A stretch of 64,000 nucleotides of DNA from Phoronis australis (lineage: Eukaryota; Phoronida; Phoronidae). The DNA is taken from NCBI GenBank assembly GCA_002633005.1, contig NMRA01000007.1, forward strand, positions 502,700 through 566,699, written 5' to 3'. This document shows, piece by piece, positions 12,559-23,000 of this stretch (positions are counted from its first letter, which is position 1; every line of letters begins with the position of its first letter). Made by a program: the position numbers and the translations under genes. Below the pieces are notes generated by a model. That model worked only from the letters and a program-made list of their open reading frames with translations. It was not told the origin of the DNA and did not search any database.

Positions 12559-14619
12559 CCCCCCCCCCCTTATGGTATCCCAAATCCGCTTCTCGGTCTA
12601 AATAGTGGGCGTTTATTAGGAAAATGTTCTGTTTAAAAGCCCACTCTGCGTCAACTTTTAGTCACAGATTCAGTTTTCTGTAGCATTTATCATTTATAAA
12701 AACGAAGTTGGCGAACTACGCATTTATCTACATAAACTTTAAAAACAGTTTTAACTGAGTGATGGTCATTATGATATTCTGTTCACACGTCCCCCTTTTC
12801 CGAATAAACGCCCGGGCGTTTATTTACCGTTTTCCGAATACACGCCCATGGGCTTATCTCTGGAAAATCCCGCGGTAATGCTCGACTCTTTTTCCTATGT
12901 AGATTTGCTAAATTTTGATAAAAGCACTAATAAAGTCACTAAAATTCCACAGTGAGGTTTTTAATTCTTCAGTAGACGTATACACTTTTACCGAATTAAA
13001 ATTTATAATTTTGAAGGTATTTGCTTAATTACATGCAAACAGAAAATGCGGTGTTTCGATTTGACACAGGATGAATAAATTCGGGAAAACCTGAATCGCT
13101 GATTCTAGAACTCGTTCGTGCTAATAGCTACAGGCAATCACAAACCAAGAAACAGAGGACAACAGAGCAAGTCTACGCAAAGATTGTGAATTGTGTATGG
13201 AATTTGTTATAGCCGGAGTGTAGACAACTATAAAGCGTCGGTATTAGAATGAAGAAGAAAAGTTAATGTACAAGCCCTTTCGCTGAGGGCGTGCAATATC
13301 TGGCATTCACAGCCTAGCGGTAAACCTATAGTAGGCTGGACAAGTGACCTGGTGCAGGCTGTCGACATGTCTCGTTTTAGTTTAATAGTTCACCACCGAT
13401 TACAGAAATCAAGAATTTGTTGATTCACCGGTCTCTGTATTCAGTTATGGACTAAGATTATTTTTATTCGCGGCTGCCTACAGCGGTGTAGGCGTAAGTA
13501 AAGTGGTTCACATACCCAACCTTGAAGTCACTGGATCTCTCAAGAGAAAATAAGAAACAAAAAATTCCTGCCAATAAAAAACACCACAACATACTATTTC
13601 ATTATTTATGTATTTTACCACATGTATACTACATCAATTAACATCAAAGCATCAATAATTCACATTCACTTTACGGCCTCGTTTTGATGTTAAGTACCAA
13701 GGAAGGCAAATGACCTACATGTAGTAAATTCAAGGCTATGTTACGTATTTCATTAAATCAATCGATAAAACTAACTATGGATATATCATTTACTGGAACA
13801 TACAGTACATTTGTGCATAGTAAACACGATGAATAAATATCCAATGAACAGGTGATGCCCAGTTCGTGTTCACTCATACTTGGCATGAGATAAATAAACT
13901 GGCGCATTTGTCAACAGAATCACGAGGCGTATTACATTCTACAATTGCACTTCACATGGTGTATTATCTTAAGACTTACATAATAATCTCGAGACTTTTG
14001 AAGCCTATCACGAAACCTACTACTAAAGCACAACCCACGGCATTTATAGTTCCACTAAGTAACGGAAGTGAAAACCTGGCAAAATGCACCTACAAAATTA
14101 CCACATGGCAATCATAAGCACTTTTACGATTTCCTTCCGATTTCCTGTAGTGATATCCAGACACGCAAGCCAAGTCACAATAAGTCATACGTCACTGGAC
14201 GCAACTGCGCATGCATCGTGCAAAGACAACACGTCTGTAAGGAAGCAAATGTGACGTTGAACATTAAATGTTAACATCAGACAGGTGATTCTTATTATTA
14301 ATAAACCTATAACGCAAATCACTCCCATTACGACTAGATATAAAGAGATTGCTGATAAAAACAATCCATCAGAAACATTGCAGTTGAGCATTACAATTGA
14401 CAAAGCAATAGGGCACAAAAGACATATAGGTGCCAGATAATTAATAAACGTCAGTATGAACATCTCAAGCAGCAAGAAAGATGAAAGTGGCCTGAATGAA
14501 AGCTAGTTTTTCCGACGGAACGCAGGTTTAGTGTCGCTTTACGGTTGGTTTTGGCACTACAACACAACATAGAATGTTTTTATACACAAGACTGATAGCT
14601 GTATCACAATGTCGGAATT

Positions 14620-14863
14620 CATGCCCACACCCAGTCTAAAAATGGGGGCTCGAATTTTTGAGAATGTGGACCTTTTACTTAAAAAAAAATTAAAAAACGA
14701 GGTGCGTTCAGTGCTATGAATTGTGCATTCGCCGAATTTTGATAGTTCCTGCCCTTTTCTACTTTTCCGGACTTTTTGTTTATCTGAGGCAGAACTTTTT
14801 GCCCACTTCGCCAAATGGGGAGGCTCGTTCCAGTCCCCCCAAACCTCCCTGGGTGCGCGCATG
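14620..14863 (+). mobile_element. MITE family M1, full-length copy B
   Basis: Starts CATGCCCACACCCAG and ends CTGGGTGCGCGCATG, the best-preserved inverted terminal pair of the family (reverse complement of the end: CATGCGCGCACCCAG). The inside matches copy A closely over GGGGGCTCGAATTTTTGAG and GTGGACCTTTTACT. It carries an A-run in place of part of copy A's middle. No coding capacity. Confidence 0.8.
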
Positions 14864-15834
14864 GAACACAAACACTATGAACGGAAGTTGCCAGTGTTTA
14901 CAACTGAGACCAACAGCTTGTCTAAAAACAGTGCAAATAACTGGGACACTAAAGACATGAACAACACTGTCAACTAATATAAAAACGAACCATCAGTAAA
15001 TCAACAACAATCAACAAAAATGTGAATTGGAAGTTACAAAGGGATGTGCTGTAAACTCCTCAGCAGAACATTCTTTGAATTAATATTTTGATGCTAATTC
15101 AGTCTGTATTAAAATGTAATACCCTTTCATGACAAAGCTATGTGTAATATTAAATTGCCCATGAGCTAATGGCACAACTATGAACAGTCTACAAAACAGC
15201 AAAGATTCCTACATGGGGTTAAATATTTGGCAAAATTAAAAACAACAAAGAATGTTGTTAATTAGATTCAGTTTCATTGACCAAAAGTTAAAAAAGATTG
15301 CTTTTCATTTGATCCCAAGTTTCTACCACTGGAGATTACATGAAGTACAGTGTATAAAATTAATCTCATTTTAAGGTCAACCAGGTACACAATAATAGTC
15401 TAAACTCTACAATATATTGCAATTTCAATTTGCAAAATCTGTTAACTCTGCATAGCAGAGCAGATTTTCATATTTGAAGTTGTTAACAAAATGTAGGTCT
15501 TGAGCCATCCAGGACCTTCATAATACACACTGTGGTCTGGCCGACATCAACCATCAACCAAGAAGACTGGACGTCTCCCAGGTAACTACGAAGAGGTAAT
15601 TATTCAGTCCATCAGACAAGTCTCATTTTCAATTCCATCTAAAGTCGTCGCCGGACGGGCACTTGCTCTAGTACATTTAAACCCATGGACAACTTGTGCA
15701 TACGAGCTGAGCTGCACAAGGTGATACCACCCAGCACTAACGCTGGGGAGTTGAGGTAGGTTGCTTCATCGGTGTCCAGTTGTGCCAGTTAAGACTATGT
15801 AGGACTTTATTGAAAAGTTTACGGATTTTGTCAA

Positions 15835-16290
15835 ATATCTAGAAAACTGCAGATTATAACTCAGTATAAGAATATATTTTCTAAAAGTAGAAAGCCTGCA
15901 GATTTTCCCATTTTTACCAATCTGCCATTAATTCGGTCACATTAACATGTGTTTTAATTAGTAAAGTTTAGCACAAAGGTTCATTGATAGCAAAACAGCA
16001 TGACGAATTTTATTTCACATAAATGTTCAAGATGAGATCTCAAAAATGTTGAAACAGTTTTCTAAAACACCATTTTGTTTTTGTTTTAAGCAACCTGGGC
16101 ATTCTGTTCATGAAAATCACTAAGGACCTGTTTAATTTTTAAAATTTAACATATTATTTTGGAGAACACTGCATAACGCACAGAATTTGTAAGTTTCACG
16201 TAAATCCGATCAGCTATTCCAAATTACTAATGTTTTCAGAACTTAACCAAATTTGGACATTTTTCTGGGGTCCTACATAATTTTAAACTT
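15835..16290 (+). repeat. interspersed repeat R1, copy 1
   Basis: Aligns by eye to 57125-57600: CTCAGTA(T/A)AAG, AAAGTAGAAAGCCTGCA, TTTAGCA(C/A)AAA, TTGATAGCAAAAC or TTGATTGCAAAAC, and TTAACCAA(A/G)TTTGGA with TTTTTCT(G/A)GGG near the end. About 450 bp, same orientation in both. No terminal repeats or protein are evident. Confidence 0.7.
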
Positions 16291-16569
16291 CTCTGTCCAC
16301 ATGGTCATTGCAAACAATCCCCTTGTCACAGACTCATCATGCACAGGAACAAGTGCCCCTGCAGGACATAACCATAATTACAACAGGAAATATCTTCACA
16401 TACCATGTTGCCATAGTTACAACAGGAGATGCTGCAGTTCACATAGTAAATGATGGTAATTATACCAGCCAAACAAGCCTCTTGTGTGCTGGCCAGTAGA
16501 AGGTAAAATCTCCACAACTCAGGATGCAATTTGGTGAACAAGTGAAGTTTCATTTTTTTCATTTTTCAA

Positions 16570-16730
16570 TAAAGATGTGTAGCTACAAATCTGATGCTAC
16601 TTCACATGAACAATAGCTACCACAAGACATTTTGAAAATTCATGAGCATCCACAACAATGCTGATACCCCTTGAAGAATGAAAAAGGGCGATATTGACAA
16701 TTTTCGTTGTCCAAAACTGAACAGCTTTTA
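16570..16730 (+). repeat. interspersed repeat R2, copy 2
   Basis: Just downstream (on the minus strand) of the zinc-finger stop codon, so it may lie in that gene's 3' UTR. Shares AATAGCTACCACAAGACATTTTGAAAATTCATGAGCATC-type blocks (with changes) with 6690-6870 and 18930-19075. Confidence 0.6.
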
Positions 16731-16843
16731 CCATAATCCTAAAACCTTACAAAACAACACAGAGTAGAGAACTCACACAAGCACCGATGAAACTAATATT
16801 GATATGTTTCCACAAACATGTGACGAGGGTATACTAAGAGGTG

Positions 16844-18826
16844 TCACTCAAACTCCTTGCCATCGTTATCAAATGTTATGAAATCTGAATTAGAAAGGTC
16901 TATGATAGCTGGTGGGGTGTTCAGGCTTTCAAAGCCATCAAATTCGCAATCAATATCCTCACTATTTTGAGATTTCAAATCCTCATTGCAACTGTTAGTC
17001 AATCCAGTATTGCCTAAAGCTGGGCATGGCTTGCTTTGTACGTTAACCGACTGGCTTTCAAGTGGAGAAGAGCCCTCAACAGAGGTCAGCACTTGACTTT
17101 GAGAATCAACAGTAGCTTTTTCTGCACAGTCAAAATCTGGGAGAGCAAGCAATTTAGCCTCCAAGTTCTCTGGATTAGGAACACGAAATTTGTTATCTTC
17201 TGATTGTTCCCCTGTGCCACTGATTTGGATAGCTGTATCAGAAGGTGTGTTAATCTCCTTCTTCAATGGACTAGAGACAGAAGTCACTCTTGTAGACACC
17301 TCCCCATGATTATTTGATCGAACATCCGGTTGAAATGATTCAGCACAGGTATCATTGGTGGCATTTAATGATTTCTCATTCATCAACACATTATCAGAAT
17401 GAAAGCCAGTGACACTAACCGAGCTGTTCGCGAAGGATAGGTCATCAGAATGTGAATTATCTCCACTTGACGACTGTGAAACAGGAGAAGCGTCATTACA
17501 AACCATATTTGGAATTGTCTCCCTCTCTTCGTCACCACCTTCACACTTCACGGCATCTCTACTGGATGTGTCCACAGTGAGATCCATAGCCTGCATGACG
17601 TCACCATTGAACCTTGGTACCATGGTGCTGGAATGACCAGGTAACAAGACGCCATTGGGTGGAGGGTGTGTCTGCATCATCGAGTTGGACAACATTTGTG
17701 CCATGGCAGCATAGTTTGCGACAGGATTGAAAGGAAAGAGAGCACCAGAATAAGCCGCCGTGAAGGCGTTGGCAGCTAGCATCCTACGAGTGTTCATTAA
17801 GATCAACATCTGGTGTAGACTCTCCATGTTCTGGTGTCCGACACCATTGATTGCACCAGTAAGACCGTTTGTACTCTGACCTTGCTGATGACGAATTTTA
17901 TGGGTGACCAACTCCACCCTATTGGGAAAGGTCTCTCGACAAATCTCACAAGTCAACGGGTTAGTGGTCGTAGCAGTAGTCATTCTGTTGGAGCCATTCA
18001 TCACGGTGGCAATGTCGGCATTAATGTTGGCAATGGCCGACGGATCAAGCAACGGGTTACTGGGCATGTTCAACAAACGACTGTTGGTGTACAGTTCGGG
18101 ATGCTGCTTGCGCCGATGGGCGCAAAGACCACTCTGCCACGAAAACACTTTCCCACATGTCAAGCACTTGTGTTTCTTAGTTGGGCGTGGTGGATAAGCA
18201 CTGCTCTTAGTCACACTGCCATTAGACTCTCTTGTGCCGCTCGTTTCACTCCCTGTTTGGTGGTAATTCTTCCTGTGAGCACACAGCCCGCTCAACCAAG
18301 AGAAAGATTTTCCACATAATTCACACGTGTAAGTGTTGGGCGTTGGCGAAGTATGGATTTTCCTGTGAGCGCACAGAGAACTCTGATAGAAGAAGACTTT
18401 GCCACATATGTTGCAGTCATACAAATTGGCAATAGAATGCGTTTTGCGATGAGCACAGAGCGCACTCTGGTAATAGAATTCACAATGGCACAGGTCACAT
18501 TTAAACTGTTTATTGCCCAAGTGAGTTTTCTTATGAGCTATAAGAGCTGAATGATAAGAGTACAGCTTGCCACAAATGTTGCATGGGAAACATTTCTCGG
18601 TCTCATGCTCTCGTCTGTGCATTCTCAAAGTCAGTTTATCGGCAAACTGGCGCCCGCAAATTCTGCACTCGTGCGCTCGGTTACCACCGTGGATAACAAG
18701 ACCACCCAAGTCGGAGGAGGCAAGCTCATGCTTGGGAACCACAACCTGTAAATCAGTGTCAGGGCAGACAGGAACGTCAGCCTCACTAACAGAAGGCTCG
18801 CTCTTGACTTCCATATCCACTTGCAT
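16844..18826 (-). CDS. C2H2 zinc-finger protein, seven fingers
   Basis: The large exon starts at ATG 18826 (MQVDMEVKSEPS...) and encodes 660 aa. Seven C2H2 fingers lie at about residues 54-74, 82-102, 110-130, 138-158, 168-189, 221-242 and 293-313. The first four are close together; the later ones are separated by longer linkers. The C-terminal half is Ser/Asn/Met-rich, lacks domains and is likely disordered. VKSE near the N-terminus and LKKE further on fit the sumoylation pattern. Fingers 2-6 share an unusual helix (S-x-LCAHR or SALIAHK). Likely a nuclear nucleic-acid-binding regulator; I cannot name an orthologue. A TTG three codons upstream is in frame but is not a start. The coding part has no intron. 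A strong minus-strand donor (ATG|GTAAGT at 19670-19664) marks a probable 5' exon. Confidence 0.92.
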   Translation of the reverse strand: MQVDMEVKSEPSVSEADVPVCPDTDLQVVVPKHELASSDLGGLVIHGGNRAHECRICGRQFADKLTLRMHRREHETEKCFPCNICGKLYSYHSALIAHKKTHLGNKQFKCDLCHCEFYYQSALCAHRKTHSIANLYDCNICGKVFFYQSSLCAHRKIHTSPTPNTYTCELCGKSFSWLSGLCAHRKNYHQTGSETSGTRESNGSVTKSSAYPPRPTKKHKCLTCGKVFSWQSGLCAHRRKQHPELYTNSRLLNMPSNPLLDPSAIANINADIATVMNGSNRMTTATTTNPLTCEICRETFPNRVELVTHKIRHQQGQSTNGLTGAINGVGHQNMESLHQMLILMNTRRMLAANAFTAAYSGALFPFNPVANYAAMAQMLSNSMMQTHPPPNGVLLPGHSSTMVPRFNGDVMQAMDLTVDTSSRDAVKCEGGDEERETIPNMVCNDASPVSQSSSGDNSHSDDLSFANSSVSVTGFHSDNVLMNEKSLNATNDTCAESFQPDVRSNNHGEVSTRVTSVSSPLKKEINTPSDTAIQISGTGEQSEDNKFRVPNPENLEAKLLALPDFDCAEKATVDSQSQVLTSVEGSSPLESQSVNVQSKPCPALGNTGLTNSCNEDLKSQNSEDIDCEFDGFESLNTPPAIIDLSNSDFITFDNDGKEFE

Positions 18827-18929
18827 TGTTTCCAACTTCTACACAACTCGCTCTGCAGCTAAAATGAACGATAATAAATGCTCAGTAGCGCGAAATCTCA
18901 CCAGTTTAGGACAAAATTGAGTGGACAAA

Positions 18930-19075
18930 TACAGTGGTACATTTGTGCTTTACCATTTTTAAGTTTGGCACTGTAGCTACCACCAGAAAACAATTTGAAA
19001 ATTACAGAAATACACAACAATGTTAGAATCTCTTGGAGCTGGCAATTATTTTTGTAAAAAAATGAGATATTTCAA
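18930..19075 (+). repeat. interspersed repeat R2, copy 3
   Basis: Contains TAGCTACCACCAGAAAACAA, TTTGAAAATTACAG and CACAACAATG, matching copies at 6690-6870 and 16570-16730. Lies in the presumed 5' intron of the zinc-finger gene. Confidence 0.55.
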
Positions 19076-19667
19076 TGTACTTAACAGTGATACATAAATG
19101 AGTCGGGAGAGTCAAAAAAGACTATGGTCACAACGAAATACTCTTTTCAATGAGTCATCAGGACATACACTACAAACCAGTTGATGAATGTTGACTCAAA
19201 AATTCCGTGTTATTATCCAAAGTTTTTGGATGGTCAGAACAACTGAGTGTAAATTCAGTCAAAAAACTCAATGTATATAATGTAAATGATACAAGTTCCA
19301 TCTTGAAACGTTTGTTACGAGTAATCAAGAGGACATGTTTTCAACAAAGGCATCTGACTAATTCAGACTTTAAACTTTGAAAAATATTGTAATTACATCC
19401 AACTTAGAAGTGGGCTGGGCGTTCGTACTTTTGTAAATATCCCTGTGGCGGTGAAATTGAGACCACAACTATACTTCCAGCAGCTTCGATTATGGACAGT
19501 TCCTATATTACATATAGCGTATGAGAGGCACGTCCAAAAACCCAAGATAAGCTCTCACGACCCGTAACAATAATGACGGGGGCCGTGTTTTGGCGTGTTA
19601 GAGACCGAATCTGATCCCGTCAACTCCAGGTCTTTTGCCGAATAAAGAGGTCGTAACTCACACTTAC

Positions 19668-20016
19668 CATGAAGTCTTCGAAGATGAAAGTCTCTTGAAT
19701 TTACTTGTGTAATGGTCGCGTTTTCTCCAACGCTGATGAAAACTGTGCAAAGCCAACAACATAAAAGCAATTAACCCACCAAATGGTTCTTTGTGCAGCG
19801 GAATTACCGGAAATGCAATAATTTGGTTTCTTATAAGAGAGAGTCGATCAGGGGAGATAAAAGAGAAAGCAAACGCGAGTTTTGACATAATCGGATGCAT
19901 ACGCGCCGTACGGTACTCTTCGAAATATTGCGTCTTTTCACAAAAATTCATTTGCTCAAGGTGCGGGCTCCTTAGCTGATTCATCAGCCTAGCCATTTTG
20001 CTAGTCTAGGCTGATG
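19668..20016 (-). other. probable 5' UTR exon and promoter area of the zinc-finger gene
   Basis: On the minus strand a consensus donor ATG|GTAAGTG ends an exon at 19668. If joined to an acceptor at 18839-18840 (GTGTAG), the ATG would continue in frame as MKLETMQVD, giving a start five codons upstream. If the better acceptors TTTTAG or CTGCAG (about 18850-18862) are used, an in-frame TAG blocks this and ATG 18826 starts translation. The exon also carries a long upstream ORF from ATG 19996. Exon extent and TSS are inferred. Confidence 0.45.
19982..20016. repeat. 11-bp perfect inverted repeat
   Basis: CATCAGCCTAG (19982-19992) and CTAGGCTGATG (20006-20016) are exact reverse complements separated by 13 bases. 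The site is at the upstream edge of the probable zinc-finger 5' exon, so it could form a hairpin in the 5' UTR or be a dyad binding site. Confidence 0.7.
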
Positions 20017-23000
20017 GTCTTCACGTGTACTTTACCAACCCACAGTAGGCGAATGTATAGTGCCCGAAAGAAAGATTGATCGAACCCCCGCGGCTGCCGC
20101 CCGCAGATGATCTCACCCGAAAAATGAGTCGAGACAGCCTACCTGTCAATAAAGTTAGTCCTTTTTATATGTTCTTTGATCCTTTACTCTTACAATTAAG
20201 TTAGATTCAATCCTTGTCCATTGCAATTTACTTGACCATATGCTAATTAGGCCTGACGCCTACACGCGATAAGCCTACGCCGTTTTTACTGACGAGGACA
20301 TGGCTCGGCTAAACTGAAAGGAATATGATTGAAGTTTTGGCAATGTCACTATTCAATCTATAATTGACAGGTAACCGTTTCCACACACATTGTTTAGAAT
20401 GCCTTTAATTATTTTGAATCAATTCACGAGAGCCGAGCGGCCATGGCCCCCCTAAAATTCTCTCCATCAGATGTCGGAGAATGTCAACGAATTCCTCCTA
20501 AGGAACGTTAGTAAATTTTTATGTAAATCCTACCGTTTATCTATATTGTTGCATCTGATTTCCATACATGAATCTGTACATATTTTTGTTTTTATATATG
20601 TGTAATAGCATAAAGTATTGGAATATTTATATTAGACTGACTAGGCTACTTCAAGTAATTGTGTATACCTCTAATGTATCAATAGTTTCATTTATGAATT
20701 GTTTACAACCCAGATATAATGCTTCGCGATTTCTGGGTTTGTTCGTATTATTTATTTGTATGTTCTGTGTATTCTTCAAAAAATACACTTTAAAAAAATG
20801 ATATCGGAGTTGCGAGTTCGCCTGCAACCGTGAGTAGCGGGGCCCGATTCGCGGGATGCGCGCAGGCGGGACCCATGCACGGGGTTCGGGGGCGAATGGA
20901 CAATGCATATAGGTCTTGAACAAACTCCGTTTACCCTTTTTTAGTAATGAGGACCACAAACCCGAAAATTCGAGACCTCGGCGGCCCTGCATGCATCAGT
21001 CCTCGCGATAGTTTGGCTGGGCGCGGCGCATCATAAGTGGCGAACTGAAATTCTGGTTATTCCCGGTGTGCCCTGCCTCACCAATGAACTTTCAGAATGA
21101 ATCGTAATAAATTCTATAGTTTCGGAGATATTTAACTGAACTGCGCTGACAAACTTAAATTGTCAACAAAATATCCCTGCTCGTGTCTCAGCTAGCCCAC
21201 GCGACATGGGACTCAATGAACTGATTCTTTACCACTGAGGCAAATGATTTTGAATCCCGATCCCGGCTGCAACTGAAAGAATTAATAAGTCTGAGTCTCA
21301 ACAGCTAGTAATTACTCGATCGAAGTGTTGGATGCTGGCCTATCCGATATTCCAAGCCATCATGATGGGTGCGACTACAAAGGAACAAGTTGAAATTAAT
21401 TTCGTAACGGCCGGTCACGGTCATCGGGGCGAGTCCGGCACGACAATTGTGTTTGTGCCGTCCGGAATGCGGATTTAATGTCCACGGAGTGAATTAAGCA
21501 ATGTTACATCACCATAATGCCGCATTCGTGCATTAAAATTGTTCCTTGAACTCCAAGAGAAGTCTCTTGAAAATCCCAGGAGCTGTCCCCGTGAACTGGC
21601 CTGTAGCTACTTAGATCCCAACCTCTCAGTCATCAACTCTCGGCTGAATGGGGGTGTCACGGTGGCTCCATATATAGTCATGCCAGATTTTCTGTTGATG
21701 CCGTTCTCATCGATTAATTTAATTACCGGTACCGTAGACCAATGTTGGAAACGCATTAAATGATATGATTGTCTCAGTGCGGTTTTATAAAACCCGAGAT
21801 GGGAGTTCGCGACTATTTTTTTTGACTGGGCCAGTGGAGCAGTTGAAATTCCCCCGCCCGGCGGGGCGCCAAGATGACACTACTATAGTCCGGCACGGAG
21901 TCGGACTCGGAAAAGTCCGTGGAGCGCGGATCTGTAGAGAACTTCCATTAAGAAGTCGATGAGATTGCACTCGAAAAAGAGCAACAGAAGTTTTTAAAAT
22001 ATAAATAAAAAGTATTATAGATCCATCTAGATTTTTGTACTGCAAAAGATCGAAGCACGCGCGCGTTTTGCCCAATTTTCCAACTCCCGATTGTGGGGAG
22101 TGTCCGGACTGGCACGCTTTGTTCGCAGGGAAACTGGTCGTTGAAAAAGTCATCCTTAATAAGAGGTATACATGACATGAGTTCCCCCAAGAAGTCACCG
22201 CCACGTACGGCATTGGTACTTCAATAGTGCCGGTGGGCTCATTAGCGGCATAGTCCCCGTTTTCCTGTTAAACAAACCCCACTAAATTCAACACTATCAG
22301 GGTGCTAATCAAAGCAGTTTCGAACTAAAAGTATGCAGGCATCGTCATGGCCACGATATCTCCACTGCTATCCACAGCGCCGTCTTTTACCAAAATGCCC
22401 ATTTTTTCTCAGCAAAGAACTGTCTCGCTTTTTCCTGGTAAGGCTGTATATCTCTTGCACTGTTTTCAGTGCCACGTGGCCTACAGTTGTACTTGAGGGT
22501 GTAAAATATGTATTTTACTTGCTTGCGAAACTTTATTATTCGACATATAATCCCGCGCAGACCCTGACATTAGTACTCACAAGTATACAGTTTTGGGCGC
22601 CTGTGCCCGGTTGTCATGAAACAACTCCCAACAGGGACTCGATTGACTCCATCAATCTTTATAGTTTGAGTACTCACAGATGCAATCAATTGCTATCGTT
22701 TTATCTTTAATGAGCTCCTCTTCGACTAATGGCATTTTCTAATAAAATAGTATATCTGAGCCCTTAGTTCAATGAAACTAAATAGAGACTTACTCATTGA
22801 ACTGGTGGCGTTACAAGTGAAAAGGCCTGCTTAATTATTATCAATAACATCTGAGAATTCAACGTAGAATTGAAATAGATTTGTATCTTTGACAAAAATG
22901 GCTCGGTATAAAAGGAAAATCAATGTTCATAAGTCCATGCCCCCCCCCCCCGTAAACTTACTGCCAGATTCTATTTGGCAATTCGGGGGTGCGAATGTCT

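Larger units (their letters stand above)
12271..12858. repeat. cluster of palindromic GGGCGTTTATT motifs
   Basis: A perfect 22-bp palindrome at 12803-12824 (AATAAACGC-CCGG-GCGTTTATT) has related palindromic sites at about 12271-12294 (TGCCCATGGGCGTTTATT) and 12837-12858 (ACACGCCCATGGGC). Single arms lie at about 12325 (GGGTGTTTATTTGG) and 12607 (GGGCGTTTATTAGG). The pattern suggests a foldback element or a set of binding sites. It is unexplained by any gene here. Confidence 0.7.
9416..14619. other. intergenic region, repeats only
   Basis: Apart from the repeat features listed separately, I see no exon series here. A hydrophobic open frame on the minus strand lies at 14185-14463 (ATG at 14463) with several Leu/Ile-rich segments and a pyrimidine-rich stretch just before the ATG. 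I cannot assign it and do not call it a gene. Confidence 0.5.

Noticed and set aside
14185-14463. Minus-strand frame with several hydrophobic segments (ATG at 14463)
   Set aside because: It could be a membrane-protein exon, but AT-rich random sequence also gives Leu/Ile-rich frames, and I found no partner exons or homology.
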